Part shown: positions 6,681 through 12,943 of the stretch, piece by piece
Layout of the letters: every line of letters begins with the position of its first letter
How positions within the stretch are numbered: the first letter of the stretch is position 1
Source of the DNA: Thiodiazotropha sp037384445
GTDB taxonomy: Bacteria > Pseudomonadota > Gammaproteobacteria > Chromatiales > Chromatiaceae
Assembly (NCBI GenBank): GCA_037384445.1
Contig: JARRNY010000110.1
Coordinates: forward strand, 1-14,812
Reading direction: 5' to 3'
Length of the DNA stretch: 14,812 nt
The notes under the pieces: model-generated
Seen by the model: only the letters and a program-made list of their open reading frames with translations
Told to the model about the DNA's origin: nothing
The model's database searches: none
Translations under genes and position numbers: made by a program

Positions 6681-8374
6681 CAGGGCTGCCGCTCCGTGTC
6701 GTTTTCTGTCTCAGTCTGCTCCGCCTTGCGGCGTTGCTCGACGGCGTCGATCTTGGCCTGCTGGGCTGGGGTCAGGTTGTCGGTATTCTTCGGTTCGGCC
6801 TGTTGTTTGGCCTTCTTCTCCGCAGCCCGCTTCATGGCTGCCTCGATGAGGGCCTGCTTGCTTGCCTTGTCGTCTGCGTCCGGTTTCGCTGCCTGTTTGG
6901 CCGCGGGCTTGTTGCTCAGGGCCTCTTTTTTCTTACGCAGTTTGGCCTTGCGCTCCGCCTCCAGCCGCTCCAGGCGGGCGATACGGGCGTCGTGACGCTG
7001 CTTGGCATGATCCGCCTCACGTCGCTCCTGCTCCTGAGCCCAGCTCTCGTGCTTGGCGTAACGGAAGTAGTGTACCAGCGGGATGTGTGAGGGGCAGACA
7101 TGGGAGCAGCAGCCGCACTCGATGCAGTCAAAGAGGTTGTAGTCCTGCACCTTCTCCAGATCTTTTGCACGACTGTACCAATACATCTGTTGCGGCAGCA
7201 GGTTGGCCGGGCAGACGTCGGCGCAGCGTCCACAGCGGATGCAGGCCTGGGCCGGCTCGGGGCGTGGGGCCTCCTCCGGGGTGGGGCAGAGCAGGCAGTT
7301 GGCCCCCTTGGTGAGGGGGATGGCGTCGCTCGTCAGGTCGAAGCCCATCATCGGGCCGCCCAGGATCAACTGCTGGGGGTTGCCCTGGTAGCCGCCAGCC
7401 TGGGCGATCAGGTCGCTGGCCAGGGTGCCGATCAGGGCTTGGAAGTTGCCTGGCTGCTTGATACCCAGTCCGGTGAGGGTGACCAGGCGCGAGATCAGGG
7501 GTTTGCCCTCCAACACTGCGTCGGCGATTGCAGCGGCGGTGGCCACGTTGTGGCAGATCACGCCGAGCTGGGCCGGCAGGCCCGAGCTGGGCACCTCACG
7601 GCCGGTGAGGATGCGGATCAGCTGCTTCTCGCCGCCGCTGGGGTAGAGGGTGGGGATGCGGATCACCTCGATGGGTTCGTCGTCCCGCAGCAGATCGTGC
7701 ATGGCCAGGATCGCCTCGGGTTTGTTGTCCTCGATGGCGATCAGGCACTCCTCGCTCTGCAGCATGTGCTGCAGTATGCGTACCCCCTCGATGACCCGCT
7801 CGGGATGGTCCTGCATCAGGCGGTCATCGCAGGTGATATAGGGCTCGCACTCGGCGCCGTTGATGATCAGGGTCTTGATCGGCTTGCCGGGATTGAGTTT
7901 CACCGCCGAAGGGAAAGTGGCGCCGCCCATGCCGACGATACCCGCCTCGCGGATACGCTGGCGCAGGGTCTGGGCCTCAGTCTGCAGGTAGTCAGTGATG
8001 GGTGCAGGTAGCTGGCCCCATTCGTCCTTGCCGTCCGGCTCGATAACGATACAGGGGCCGGGTAGCCCGGAGGGGTGGGGGATGGGGTACTCGCCGATCT
8101 CGACCACGGTACCTGAAGTGGGTGCATGCAGTGGCGCGGTCACCGGGGCAGAGGCGTCAGCAATCTTCTCTCCCTTGAGCACCCGCTGGCCTGCCTCCAC
8201 CAAGGGTTGTGTCTGGGCGCCGATATGTTGTTGCAAGGGCAGCACGAGCCGCTGGGGGAGCTCGGCCAGCCGGGTCGGCTGATGCTGAGAGAGCTCCTTG
8301 TGATCGGGTAGATGCAGGCCGCCGTGGAAATGCCACAGTTCTCTGGAGCCGCCTTTTTTTGCTTCAACAAACAT
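6680..8374 (-). CDS. rnfC: Rnf/Rsx electron transport complex subunit C
   Basis: 564-residue peripheral subunit that receives or delivers electrons at NADH. Order: RnfC N-terminal barrel (FHGGLHLPDHKE; APTSGTVVEIG), the 51K-like FMN/NADH domain with GIVGMGGATFPSAVKL (145-160) and LIINGAECEPYITCDDRLM (169-187), an SLBB region, then two [4Fe-4S] motifs, C378-x2-C381-x2-C384-x3-C388 and C417-x2-C420-x2-C423-x3-C427. A charged, Ala/Lys/Glu-rich tail (about 445-564) is probably coiled-coil or disordered; such tails vary in length among gammaproteobacteria. It starts three bases after the rnfB stop and shares one base with rnfD. Confidence 0.96.
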   Translation of the reverse strand: MFVEAKKGGSRELWHFHGGLHLPDHKELSQHQPTRLAELPQRLVLPLQQHIGAQTQPLVEAGQRVLKGEKIADASAPVTAPLHAPTSGTVVEIGEYPIPHPSGLPGPCIVIEPDGKDEWGQLPAPITDYLQTEAQTLRQRIREAGIVGMGGATFPSAVKLNPGKPIKTLIINGAECEPYITCDDRLMQDHPERVIEGVRILQHMLQSEECLIAIEDNKPEAILAMHDLLRDDEPIEVIRIPTLYPSGGEKQLIRILTGREVPSSGLPAQLGVICHNVATAAAIADAVLEGKPLISRLVTLTGLGIKQPGNFQALIGTLASDLIAQAGGYQGNPQQLILGGPMMGFDLTSDAIPLTKGANCLLCPTPEEAPRPEPAQACIRCGRCADVCPANLLPQQMYWYSRAKDLEKVQDYNLFDCIECGCCSHVCPSHIPLVHYFRYAKHESWAQEQERREADHAKQRHDARIARLERLEAERKAKLRKKKEALSNKPAAKQAAKPDADDKASKQALIEAAMKRAAEKKAKQQAEPKNTDNLTPAQQAKIDAVEQRRKAEQTETENDTERQP

Positions 8375-8377
8375 AGC

Positions 8378-8941
8378 TTAATTCGGATGGCTGGCGATCG
8401 GTTCCTGACCGCTTGTGGGGAAGGGCCAGCGCCAGTTGTCAGTGCTTTCGGCGATCGGCCGCATATCGATACAGTCGACAGGGCAGGGTGACAGGCAGCG
8501 CTCACAGCCGGTGCACTCCGCTTCGATGACCACATGCATCTGCTTGGCGGCGCCGATGATGGCATCGACGGGACAGGCTTGCAGGCAGAGGGTGCAGCCG
8601 ATGCACTCCTGTTCCCGGATCAGCGCTACCGACTTGGGCTTGCTTTCGGCGGTCTCGGCATCCAGTGGCACCGGATCGCGTCCCAGCAGGTCGGCCAGGG
8701 CCACCATGGTGGCTTCGCCCCCGGGTGGGCAGCGGTTGATCTCAGCCTCACCCGTGGCTATCGCTTCGGCGTAGGGGCGGCAGCCGGCAAAACCGCACTG
8801 CCCGCACTGGGTCTGCGGCAGGATCTTCTCGATCTGGTCGGCAATCGGATCGCCATCCACGTGAAAGCGGATATTGGCATAGCCCAGCAGCAGGCCGAAA
8901 GCGGCCGCGAGGGCGGTGATGGCGAGGATGGCGATCAGCAT
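8378..8941 (-). CDS. rnfB: Rnf/Rsx electron transport complex subunit B (ferredoxin-like)
   Basis: 187-residue iron-sulfur subunit that links soluble ferredoxin (or SoxR, for the Rsx version) to the membrane complex. It opens with one membrane helix (LIAILAITALAAAFGLLLGYA). A four-cysteine domain follows: C46, C49, C54 and C71 (CGQCGFAGC...RCPPGG). Two ferredoxin-type [4Fe-4S] motifs complete it: C113/116/119/123 and C143/146/149/153. I chose ATG 8941 because it gives the usual short N-terminus and has GAGGA about ten bases upstream. An in-frame ATG at 8977 adds twelve polar residues and would overlap rnfA. Start 8941 lies 13 bases after the rnfA stop. Confidence 0.95.
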   Translation of the reverse strand: MLIAILAITALAAAFGLLLGYANIRFHVDGDPIADQIEKILPQTQCGQCGFAGCRPYAEAIATGEAEINRCPPGGEATMVALADLLGRDPVPLDAETAESKPKSVALIREQECIGCTLCLQACPVDAIIGAAKQMHVVIEAECTGCERCLSPCPVDCIDMRPIAESTDNWRWPFPTSGQEPIASHPN

Positions 8942-8954
8942 GGTGTTTGCATCC

Positions 8955-9536
8955 TCAGCTCGATACCAGGCCGGCAAAACCCATGAAGGCCATCGACATC
9001 AGACCTGCTGTGATCAGGGCGATAGCGTTGCCCTGCAGGGGCTCAGGCACGTCGGCCACGGCGACCCGTTCGCGCACCGCAGCAAACAGCACCAGGACCA
9101 GGGAGAAGCCGGCAGCGGCGCCAAAGCCATACAGCCCCGATTCGACGAAACCGTGCTGCTCCTGGGTGTTGAGCAGGGCCACGCCAAGCACCGCGCAGTT
9201 GGTGGTGATCAGCGGCAGGAAGATGCCCAGCACCTGGTAGAGCATGGGGCTGGTCTTGTGCATCACCATCTCGGTGAACTGCACCACCACGGCGATGACC
9301 AGGATGAAAGCGATGGTGCGCAGATACTCGATGCCCAGTGGTACCAGCATGTACTCGTTCACCAGATAGGAGCAGAGTGAGGAGAGGGTGAGCACGAAGG
9401 TGGTGGCCAGGCCCATGCCCGTCGCCGTCTCCAGCTTGCGCGAGACGCCCATGAAGGGACACAGGCCGAGGAACTTCACCAGCACGAAGTTGTTCACCAG
9501 CACAGTGCTGATCAGGATGAGGGCGTACTCTTGCAT
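8955..9536 (-). CDS. rnfA: Rnf/Rsx electron transport complex subunit A
   Basis: 193-residue, six-helix membrane protein, first gene of the operon. The opening MQEYALILISTVLVNNFVLV is the standard RnfA N-terminus. Cluster cysteines C26 (KFLGLCPFMGVS) and C114 (PLITTNCAVLGVALL) are present; with C28 and C111 of RnfE they should hold the shared transmembrane [2Fe-2S] cluster. Length is typical. There is no strong SD before ATG 9536 (CAACTGGTTTTCC), so the start is fixed by homology. It is divergent from metY across a 319-bp gap that should hold both promoters. Confidence 0.96.
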   Translation of the reverse strand: MQEYALILISTVLVNNFVLVKFLGLCPFMGVSRKLETATGMGLATTFVLTLSSLCSYLVNEYMLVPLGIEYLRTIAFILVIAVVVQFTEMVMHKTSPMLYQVLGIFLPLITTNCAVLGVALLNTQEQHGFVESGLYGFGAAAGFSLVLVLFAAVRERVAVADVPEPLQGNAIALITAGLMSMAFMGFAGLVSS

Positions 9537-9855
9537 GGAAAACCAGTTGAATAGTTGAATCCGTTAAGGATAAGCGGCCATCCGATCGCTTACAACTTGT
9601 CTCTGGGGGAGAATAGTGCCTGCTAAAAGGGGTTTCAGGCATTGACAAGCCGCAAGCCCGCCTCCTCAGGCTATCCCTCCCTGTTATTTAACATGATAGT
9701 CTTTGCTTTCGCACAACGAGAGAGCGATGCCGATTTTCCTGGCAATGGACGGTCTCCGCGTCTGTGGCTTCCGATCGATAATAAAAGACAACTTGGGGCG
9801 CTTTCCCATTGGGTTATCTGCCCGAAAAAGACACCAAAGAAAAAGAGGATAAACG
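9537..9855. other. Divergent rnfA / metY control region
   Basis: 319 bases between the starts of rnfA (-) and metY (+). It must hold the promoters of both. One weak candidate for rnf is listed separately. For metY I see an SD (AGAGGA at about 9844-9849) but no convincing -35/-10 pair. I find no SAM riboswitch-like structure and no repeated MetJ-box (AGACGTCT-like) operators by eye. Confidence 0.5.
9620..9648 (-). promoter_or_regulatory. Weak candidate rnf promoter
   Basis: Read on the minus strand, TTGTCA (9648-9643) and TAGCAG (9625-9620) are separated by 17 bases, about 85 bp before the rnfA start. The -35 matches sigma-70 at five of six positions, but the -10 matches at only three of six, so this is a tentative site. 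Confidence 0.2.
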
Positions 9856-11133
9856 ATGAAACTAGAGTCTCTCGCCTTGCATGCAGGCTACAGCTCCGAG
9901 CCTACCACCAAAGCAGCGGCAGTGCCGATCTACCAGACCACCTCCTACACCTTCGATAATACCCAGCACGGTGCTGACCTGTTTGATCTGAAGGTCGCAG
10001 GCAATATCTATACCCGTATCATGAACCCCACCACAGCGGTGCTGGAGCAGCGCCTGACCGAAATGGAGGGGGGCATAGGCGCATTGGCGGTGGCCTCCGG
10101 CATGTCGGCCATTACCTATGCGATCCAGTGCATCGCCATGACCGGTGACAACATCGTCAGCACCAGCCAGCTCTACGGTGGCACCTACAACCTGTTTGCC
10201 CACACCTTCCCGCGACAGGGTATCGATGTGCGCATGGCCTCCTTCGACGACTACGAAAAGATGGAGAGTCTGATCGATGACAAGACCAGAGCGGTTTTTT
10301 GCGAGTCCATCGGCAACCCGGCCGGCAATGTGGTGGATCTGGAAAGGCTGGCTGAGATCGCCCATCGCCATGGGGTGCCGCTGATTGTCGATAACACGGT
10401 AGCGACCCCTTACCTCTGCCGCGCATTCGATCACGGCGCCGATATCGTGATCCACTCCCTGACCAAATACATCGGCGGCCACGGTACCTCCGTCGGCGGC
10501 ATCATTGTCGATTCGGGCAAGTTCGATTGGGTCGCCAACAAAGCACGCTTTCCCATGCTCAACGAGCCCGATCCCTCCTACCATGGAGTGGTCTACACCG
10601 AAGCCCTGGGCCCGGCGGCCTATATCGCCCGCTGCCGAGTGGTTCCCTTGCGCAATACCGGTTCAGCCATATCGCCACTCAACGCCTTTCTCATCATGCA
10701 GGGCCTGGAGACACTTGGCCTGCGCATGGAGCGCCACTGTGAGAACAGCCTCAAGGTGGCTGAATTTCTCAAGGGTCGGCCCGAGGTGAAGTGGGTCAAC
10801 TACGCGGCGCTACCGGAGAGCCCCCACTACGAGCGTTGCCAGAAGATCACCAAGGGACAGGCGTCAGGCATTCTCAGCTTTGGCATCGAGGGAGGTATCG
10901 AAGCGGGTGCCCGTTTTATCGACGCCCTGCAGATGATCCTGCGACTGGTCAATATCGGTGATGCCAAATCCCTGGCTTGTCATCCGGCCTCTACCACCCA
11001 TCGACAGCTCAATGAAGAGGAGTTGAAGACCGCCGGTGTCAGCGCTGATATGGTGCGCCTCTCCATCGGCATCGAGCATGTGGATGACATTATTGCGGAT
11101 ATCAGCCAGGCGTTGGATGCGGCAAAGGGCTAG
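9856..11133 (+). CDS. metY: O-acetylhomoserine sulfhydrylase (MetY)
   Basis: 425-residue PLP enzyme of the Cys/Met metabolism family. It makes homocysteine from O-acetylhomoserine and sulfide in the cytoplasm. The PLP lysine is K204 in IHSLTKYIGGHGTSVGG. Other PLP contacts are visible: YTRIMNPT (52-59), the SGMSA loop (81-85), QLYGGTYNLF with Y107, and D179 in VDNTVATPYL. The MetY hallmarks are the length (about 425 rather than 380-400 for MetB/MetC/MetZ), the insertion with FPMLNEPDPSYHGVVY, and LVNIGDAKSLACHPASTTHRQL near the C-terminus. ATG 9856 follows AGAGGA at a good distance. It stands alone, divergent from rnf. Its use of free sulfide would suit a host living with sulfide, but MetY is widespread. 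Confidence 0.95.
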   Translation: MKLESLALHAGYSSEPTTKAAAVPIYQTTSYTFDNTQHGADLFDLKVAGNIYTRIMNPTTAVLEQRLTEMEGGIGALAVASGMSAITYAIQCIAMTGDNIVSTSQLYGGTYNLFAHTFPRQGIDVRMASFDDYEKMESLIDDKTRAVFCESIGNPAGNVVDLERLAEIAHRHGVPLIVDNTVATPYLCRAFDHGADIVIHSLTKYIGGHGTSVGGIIVDSGKFDWVANKARFPMLNEPDPSYHGVVYTEALGPAAYIARCRVVPLRNTGSAISPLNAFLIMQGLETLGLRMERHCENSLKVAEFLKGRPEVKWVNYAALPESPHYERCQKITKGQASGILSFGIEGGIEAGARFIDALQMILRLVNIGDAKSLACHPASTTHRQLNEEELKTAGVSADMVRLSIGIEHVDDIIADISQALDAAKG

Positions 11134-11613
11134 GGCCTGATAATGCTTATCCAAGTGCCGCTGTAATAAGGTGGCCTTAATGAGTAATAGAAAACTCTCT
11201 GGCTTTGTGTATATAAAGCCCAAGTTATATGCGAGAACGCATTGATAATGTGGAGGGTGACGGGGGTGGCCATTAGTCGACTCCTGTCAGTGGCATGATA
11301 AGAATTAATGGCTGACCCTAATGGTACTGACTTAAGCGAAATGTGCCGGGTTGGTAAAGCATAGCGGTGCGGCAAGCCGCACCCTACGGCTTAATGACGG
11401 GTAGGGTGCGGTTCACTGGCAATGGCCAGCCCTTGTCAAGAGCTGCAACACCGAGCTGAGTCACGCTTGTAGCCCCTATCCTTATGATATTTTATCGACA
11501 GGCCGTCGTGTATTAATGGCTATGGCTTGGTTAGTAATTCAGGAGATTGTCTTTGTTTCTACGATTGCCGCCGAGTTTGCAGCAAACTGTTGGGTTATTG
11601 GAGGCAAAGGAAT
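11134..11613. other. Intergenic region before the immunity-like gene
   Basis: 480 bases after metY. It holds a small TAAGG/CCTTA hairpin just after the metY stop (about 11166-11178), too short to call a terminator, and the REP-like double hairpin at 11366-11411. A short frame coupled to the next gene is also present (11516-11617). Other reading frames have no SD and no recognised family. Confidence 0.5.
11366..11411. repeat. REP-like element, copy B, with two competing hairpins
   Basis: GGTGCGGC (11366-11373), AA, GCCGCACC (11376-11383) forms a perfect 8-bp hairpin. Its right arm, extended as CCGCACCCTAC (11377-11387), also pairs perfectly with GTAGGGTGCGG (11401-11411). The central strand can thus pair left or right but not both. 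The left stem equals that of the palindrome at 1484-1504 with one compensated pair. It is typical in form of REP units. Confidence 0.65.
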
Positions 11614-11617
11614 ATGA
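11516..11617 (+). pseudogene. Short frame coupled to the immunity-like gene, possible toxin remnant
   Basis: A frame open from 11405 ends in a TGA (11615-11617) that overlaps the ATG of the next gene as ATGA. The first ATG is at 11516, giving 33 residues; it begins MAMAWLVIQEIVFV and ends AANCWVIGGKGI. The stretch is hydrophobic. It has no SD, so I do not claim an independent gene. A four-base overlap with an Imm11-like gene is what one expects of the 3' end of a polymorphic toxin gene whose main part was lost. This is inference from layout; the sequence matches no family I can name. Confidence 0.25.
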
Positions 11618-12225
11618 AGTACTACAGAATGAAATATAAAATGGACTGGACTAACTGGCAAGGTGGCGAGCCCATGGTTTTGTTCCGTCGTAGCCATGAC
11701 TTTGTGGAGACGAAAACAGGCAGATTTCTTGTGGATTACTCGAACAGTGAAAATGGTGAACCTCTAAAAGGCCCCTTTATCTGTGATCTTGATGACGAAG
11801 ATCAAACAAATCAGTTTCCAACCTTTTTTACATCGCCCGCTTTAATCGCGACAAAACAATTCTATAAGGATCTGACAGAGGCAGGAGTTGGTAATCTTGA
11901 GGTTTTTCCCGTGAGCATCAGGGATAGAGTTAACAATAGAGAAATTACCGAATACGTTCTGATAAATATCATCGGTCTAGTGTCGTGTGCGGTTTTGGAA
12001 GAAAGCGGTGTTGAGCGACTGAATGAAGAAGCAGACGTCAACGATTACTCTGGTTCAATGTGCGTTATTGATAAGCTTGTAATCGATACTTCGAAGACGC
12101 ATGGGATGGATGTCTTCTTGCTGAGTGAGGATACGGATAACATCATTGTTAGCGATAAGATAGTAAAGAAATTAGCATCAAATAATTACAAAGATGTTGA
12201 ATTTGAGGAGTTGCGATCAATCTAG
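11614..12225 (+). CDS. DUF1629 / Imm11-family immunity-like protein
   Basis: 203 residues with the pattern of the DUF1629 (Imm11) family, found as immunity proteins beside polymorphic toxins. The core is YVLINIIGLVSC (114-125), followed by MCVIDKLVIDTSK (149-161) and the C-terminal VFLLSEDTDNIIVSDKIVKKL (167-187). It is probably cytoplasmic, with no signal or membrane segment. I chose ATG 11614 because GGAGG (11600-11604) lies nine bases upstream; an in-frame ATG at 11527 would add 29 residues unlike the family and has no SD. No full toxin gene lies next to it, only the short coupled frame. It is more AT-rich than metY and the rnf genes, consistent with horizontal gain. Its stop is followed by CTAGCAGGCT, equal to the MITE tip. 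Confidence 0.7.
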   Translation: MKYYRMKYKMDWTNWQGGEPMVLFRRSHDFVETKTGRFLVDYSNSENGEPLKGPFICDLDDEDQTNQFPTFFTSPALIATKQFYKDLTEAGVGNLEVFPVSIRDRVNNREITEYVLINIIGLVSCAVLEESGVERLNEEADVNDYSGSMCVIDKLVIDTSKTHGMDVFLLSEDTDNIIVSDKIVKKLASNNYKDVEFEELRSI

Positions 12226-12442
12226 CAGGCTATAAATAACGGGCATATCGGTCCGACTTTTCCGTGGGTTAAAGGGGTAAAGGGGTGGATATGTATTTGA
12301 ACCGAACACTAATCATATTGCTGGCGAGCTATTGGTAGACTCTTCACCGGGTAAAGGCGGCGCCTTCATCATTCGTTCACCGCTTGCGATCCAGTCCTGG
12401 TAACTAAAGATTGATCAGTGAATCCCTCTGCGAGCGTTATCT

Positions 12443-12461
12443 GAAGCTCACTAAGAGCTTC
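12443..12461. repeat. Small inverted repeat
   Basis: GAAGCTC (12443-12449), loop ACTAA, GAGCTTC (12455-12461), perfect over 7 bp. No T-tract follows; function unknown. Confidence 0.4.
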
Positions 12462-12781
12462 GCATGAAGTCGCCGAGAAAATACCTTTTGCCTCTCTCTA
12501 TGCAAAAAAACTATTGGCCGGATTGGATAGGGTTGGCATGTTGAAGATAGACAAGATAGGCGTCGAACACCCAGCCTTCCACGTCAGCTAAAGCCTGTTC
12601 CCGCTAGGGTCAAACTTCTGTGGACTTTAAGCGCATTTATATCCTCTTTATGTGTGCACAGTCATAGGCGACTCTTTGCGATGCTCTTATTGATGGGGGT
12701 AGATACTCTGTAGAGAAATTTCAGTTGACTGGTATAGAGGCGAACTTGCCATACTGAGAACTACGTAAATATTGAATCTCA

Positions 12782-12809
12782 TTGCACAGGCAGTATCTGG
12801 TTCTACAAT
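12782..12809 (+). promoter_or_regulatory. Candidate promoter of the GH13 gene
   Basis: TTGCAC (12782-12787) and TACAAT (12804-12809) lie 16 bases apart. The -10 differs from TATAAT at one position; the -35 is weak (TTG kept). Transcription from about 12816 would give a leader of roughly 128 bases that contains the hairpin at 12874-12891. Confidence 0.35.
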
Positions 12810-12873
12810 AGTAAGGGGGGCAGTTTCTCTGTTTATTGGTCCTGCTGGTGTGGCCAGGCATGCTCCCTTGAGA

Positions 12874-12891
12874 ACACCCCCCGTGGGGTGT
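12874..12891 (+). promoter_or_regulatory. Leader hairpin before the GH13 gene
   Basis: ACACCCC (12874-12880), loop CCGT, GGGGTGT (12885-12891) is a perfect, GC-rich 7-bp stem. It lies 40 bases before the SD (AAGGAG, 12931-12936) and so would be in the mRNA leader if the promoter call is right. It is not followed by a U-run, so it is not a standard terminator; it may protect the 5' end or be a protein-binding operator. Confidence 0.4.
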
Positions 12892-12943
12892 GAATCTTGT
12901 AGATATCTTTAAGGAATTAGTTCGACAAACAAGGAGTAACGTC

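Larger units (their letters stand above)
12226..12943. other. 718-bp gene-free region upstream of the GH13 gene
   Basis: No reading frame here has both an SD and a recognisable product. Seen: a tandem AAAGGGGT pair near 12270-12286, a perfect 7-bp hairpin at 12443-12461, a candidate promoter at 12782-12809 and a leader hairpin at 12874-12891. Stop codons are dense in all frames through the first 450 bases. It could be eroded accessory DNA. Confidence 0.5.

Noticed and set aside
7100..8011. Long + strand ORF (303 aa) opposite rnfC
   Set aside because: Antisense shadow in GC-rich coding DNA; composition atypical and no family motif.
8942..8977. ATG 8977 as rnfB start
   Set aside because: Adds a polar extension over the rnfA end; the usual RnfB begins with the membrane helix at 8941.
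9642..9674. TTGACA on the + strand as metY -35 box
   Set aside because: No acceptable -10 at 16-18 bases; the nearest AT-rich hexamer is too far.
9862..10584. Minus strand ORF (240 aa) inside metY
   Set aside because: Antisense shadow of metY, whose PLP motifs fix the true frame.
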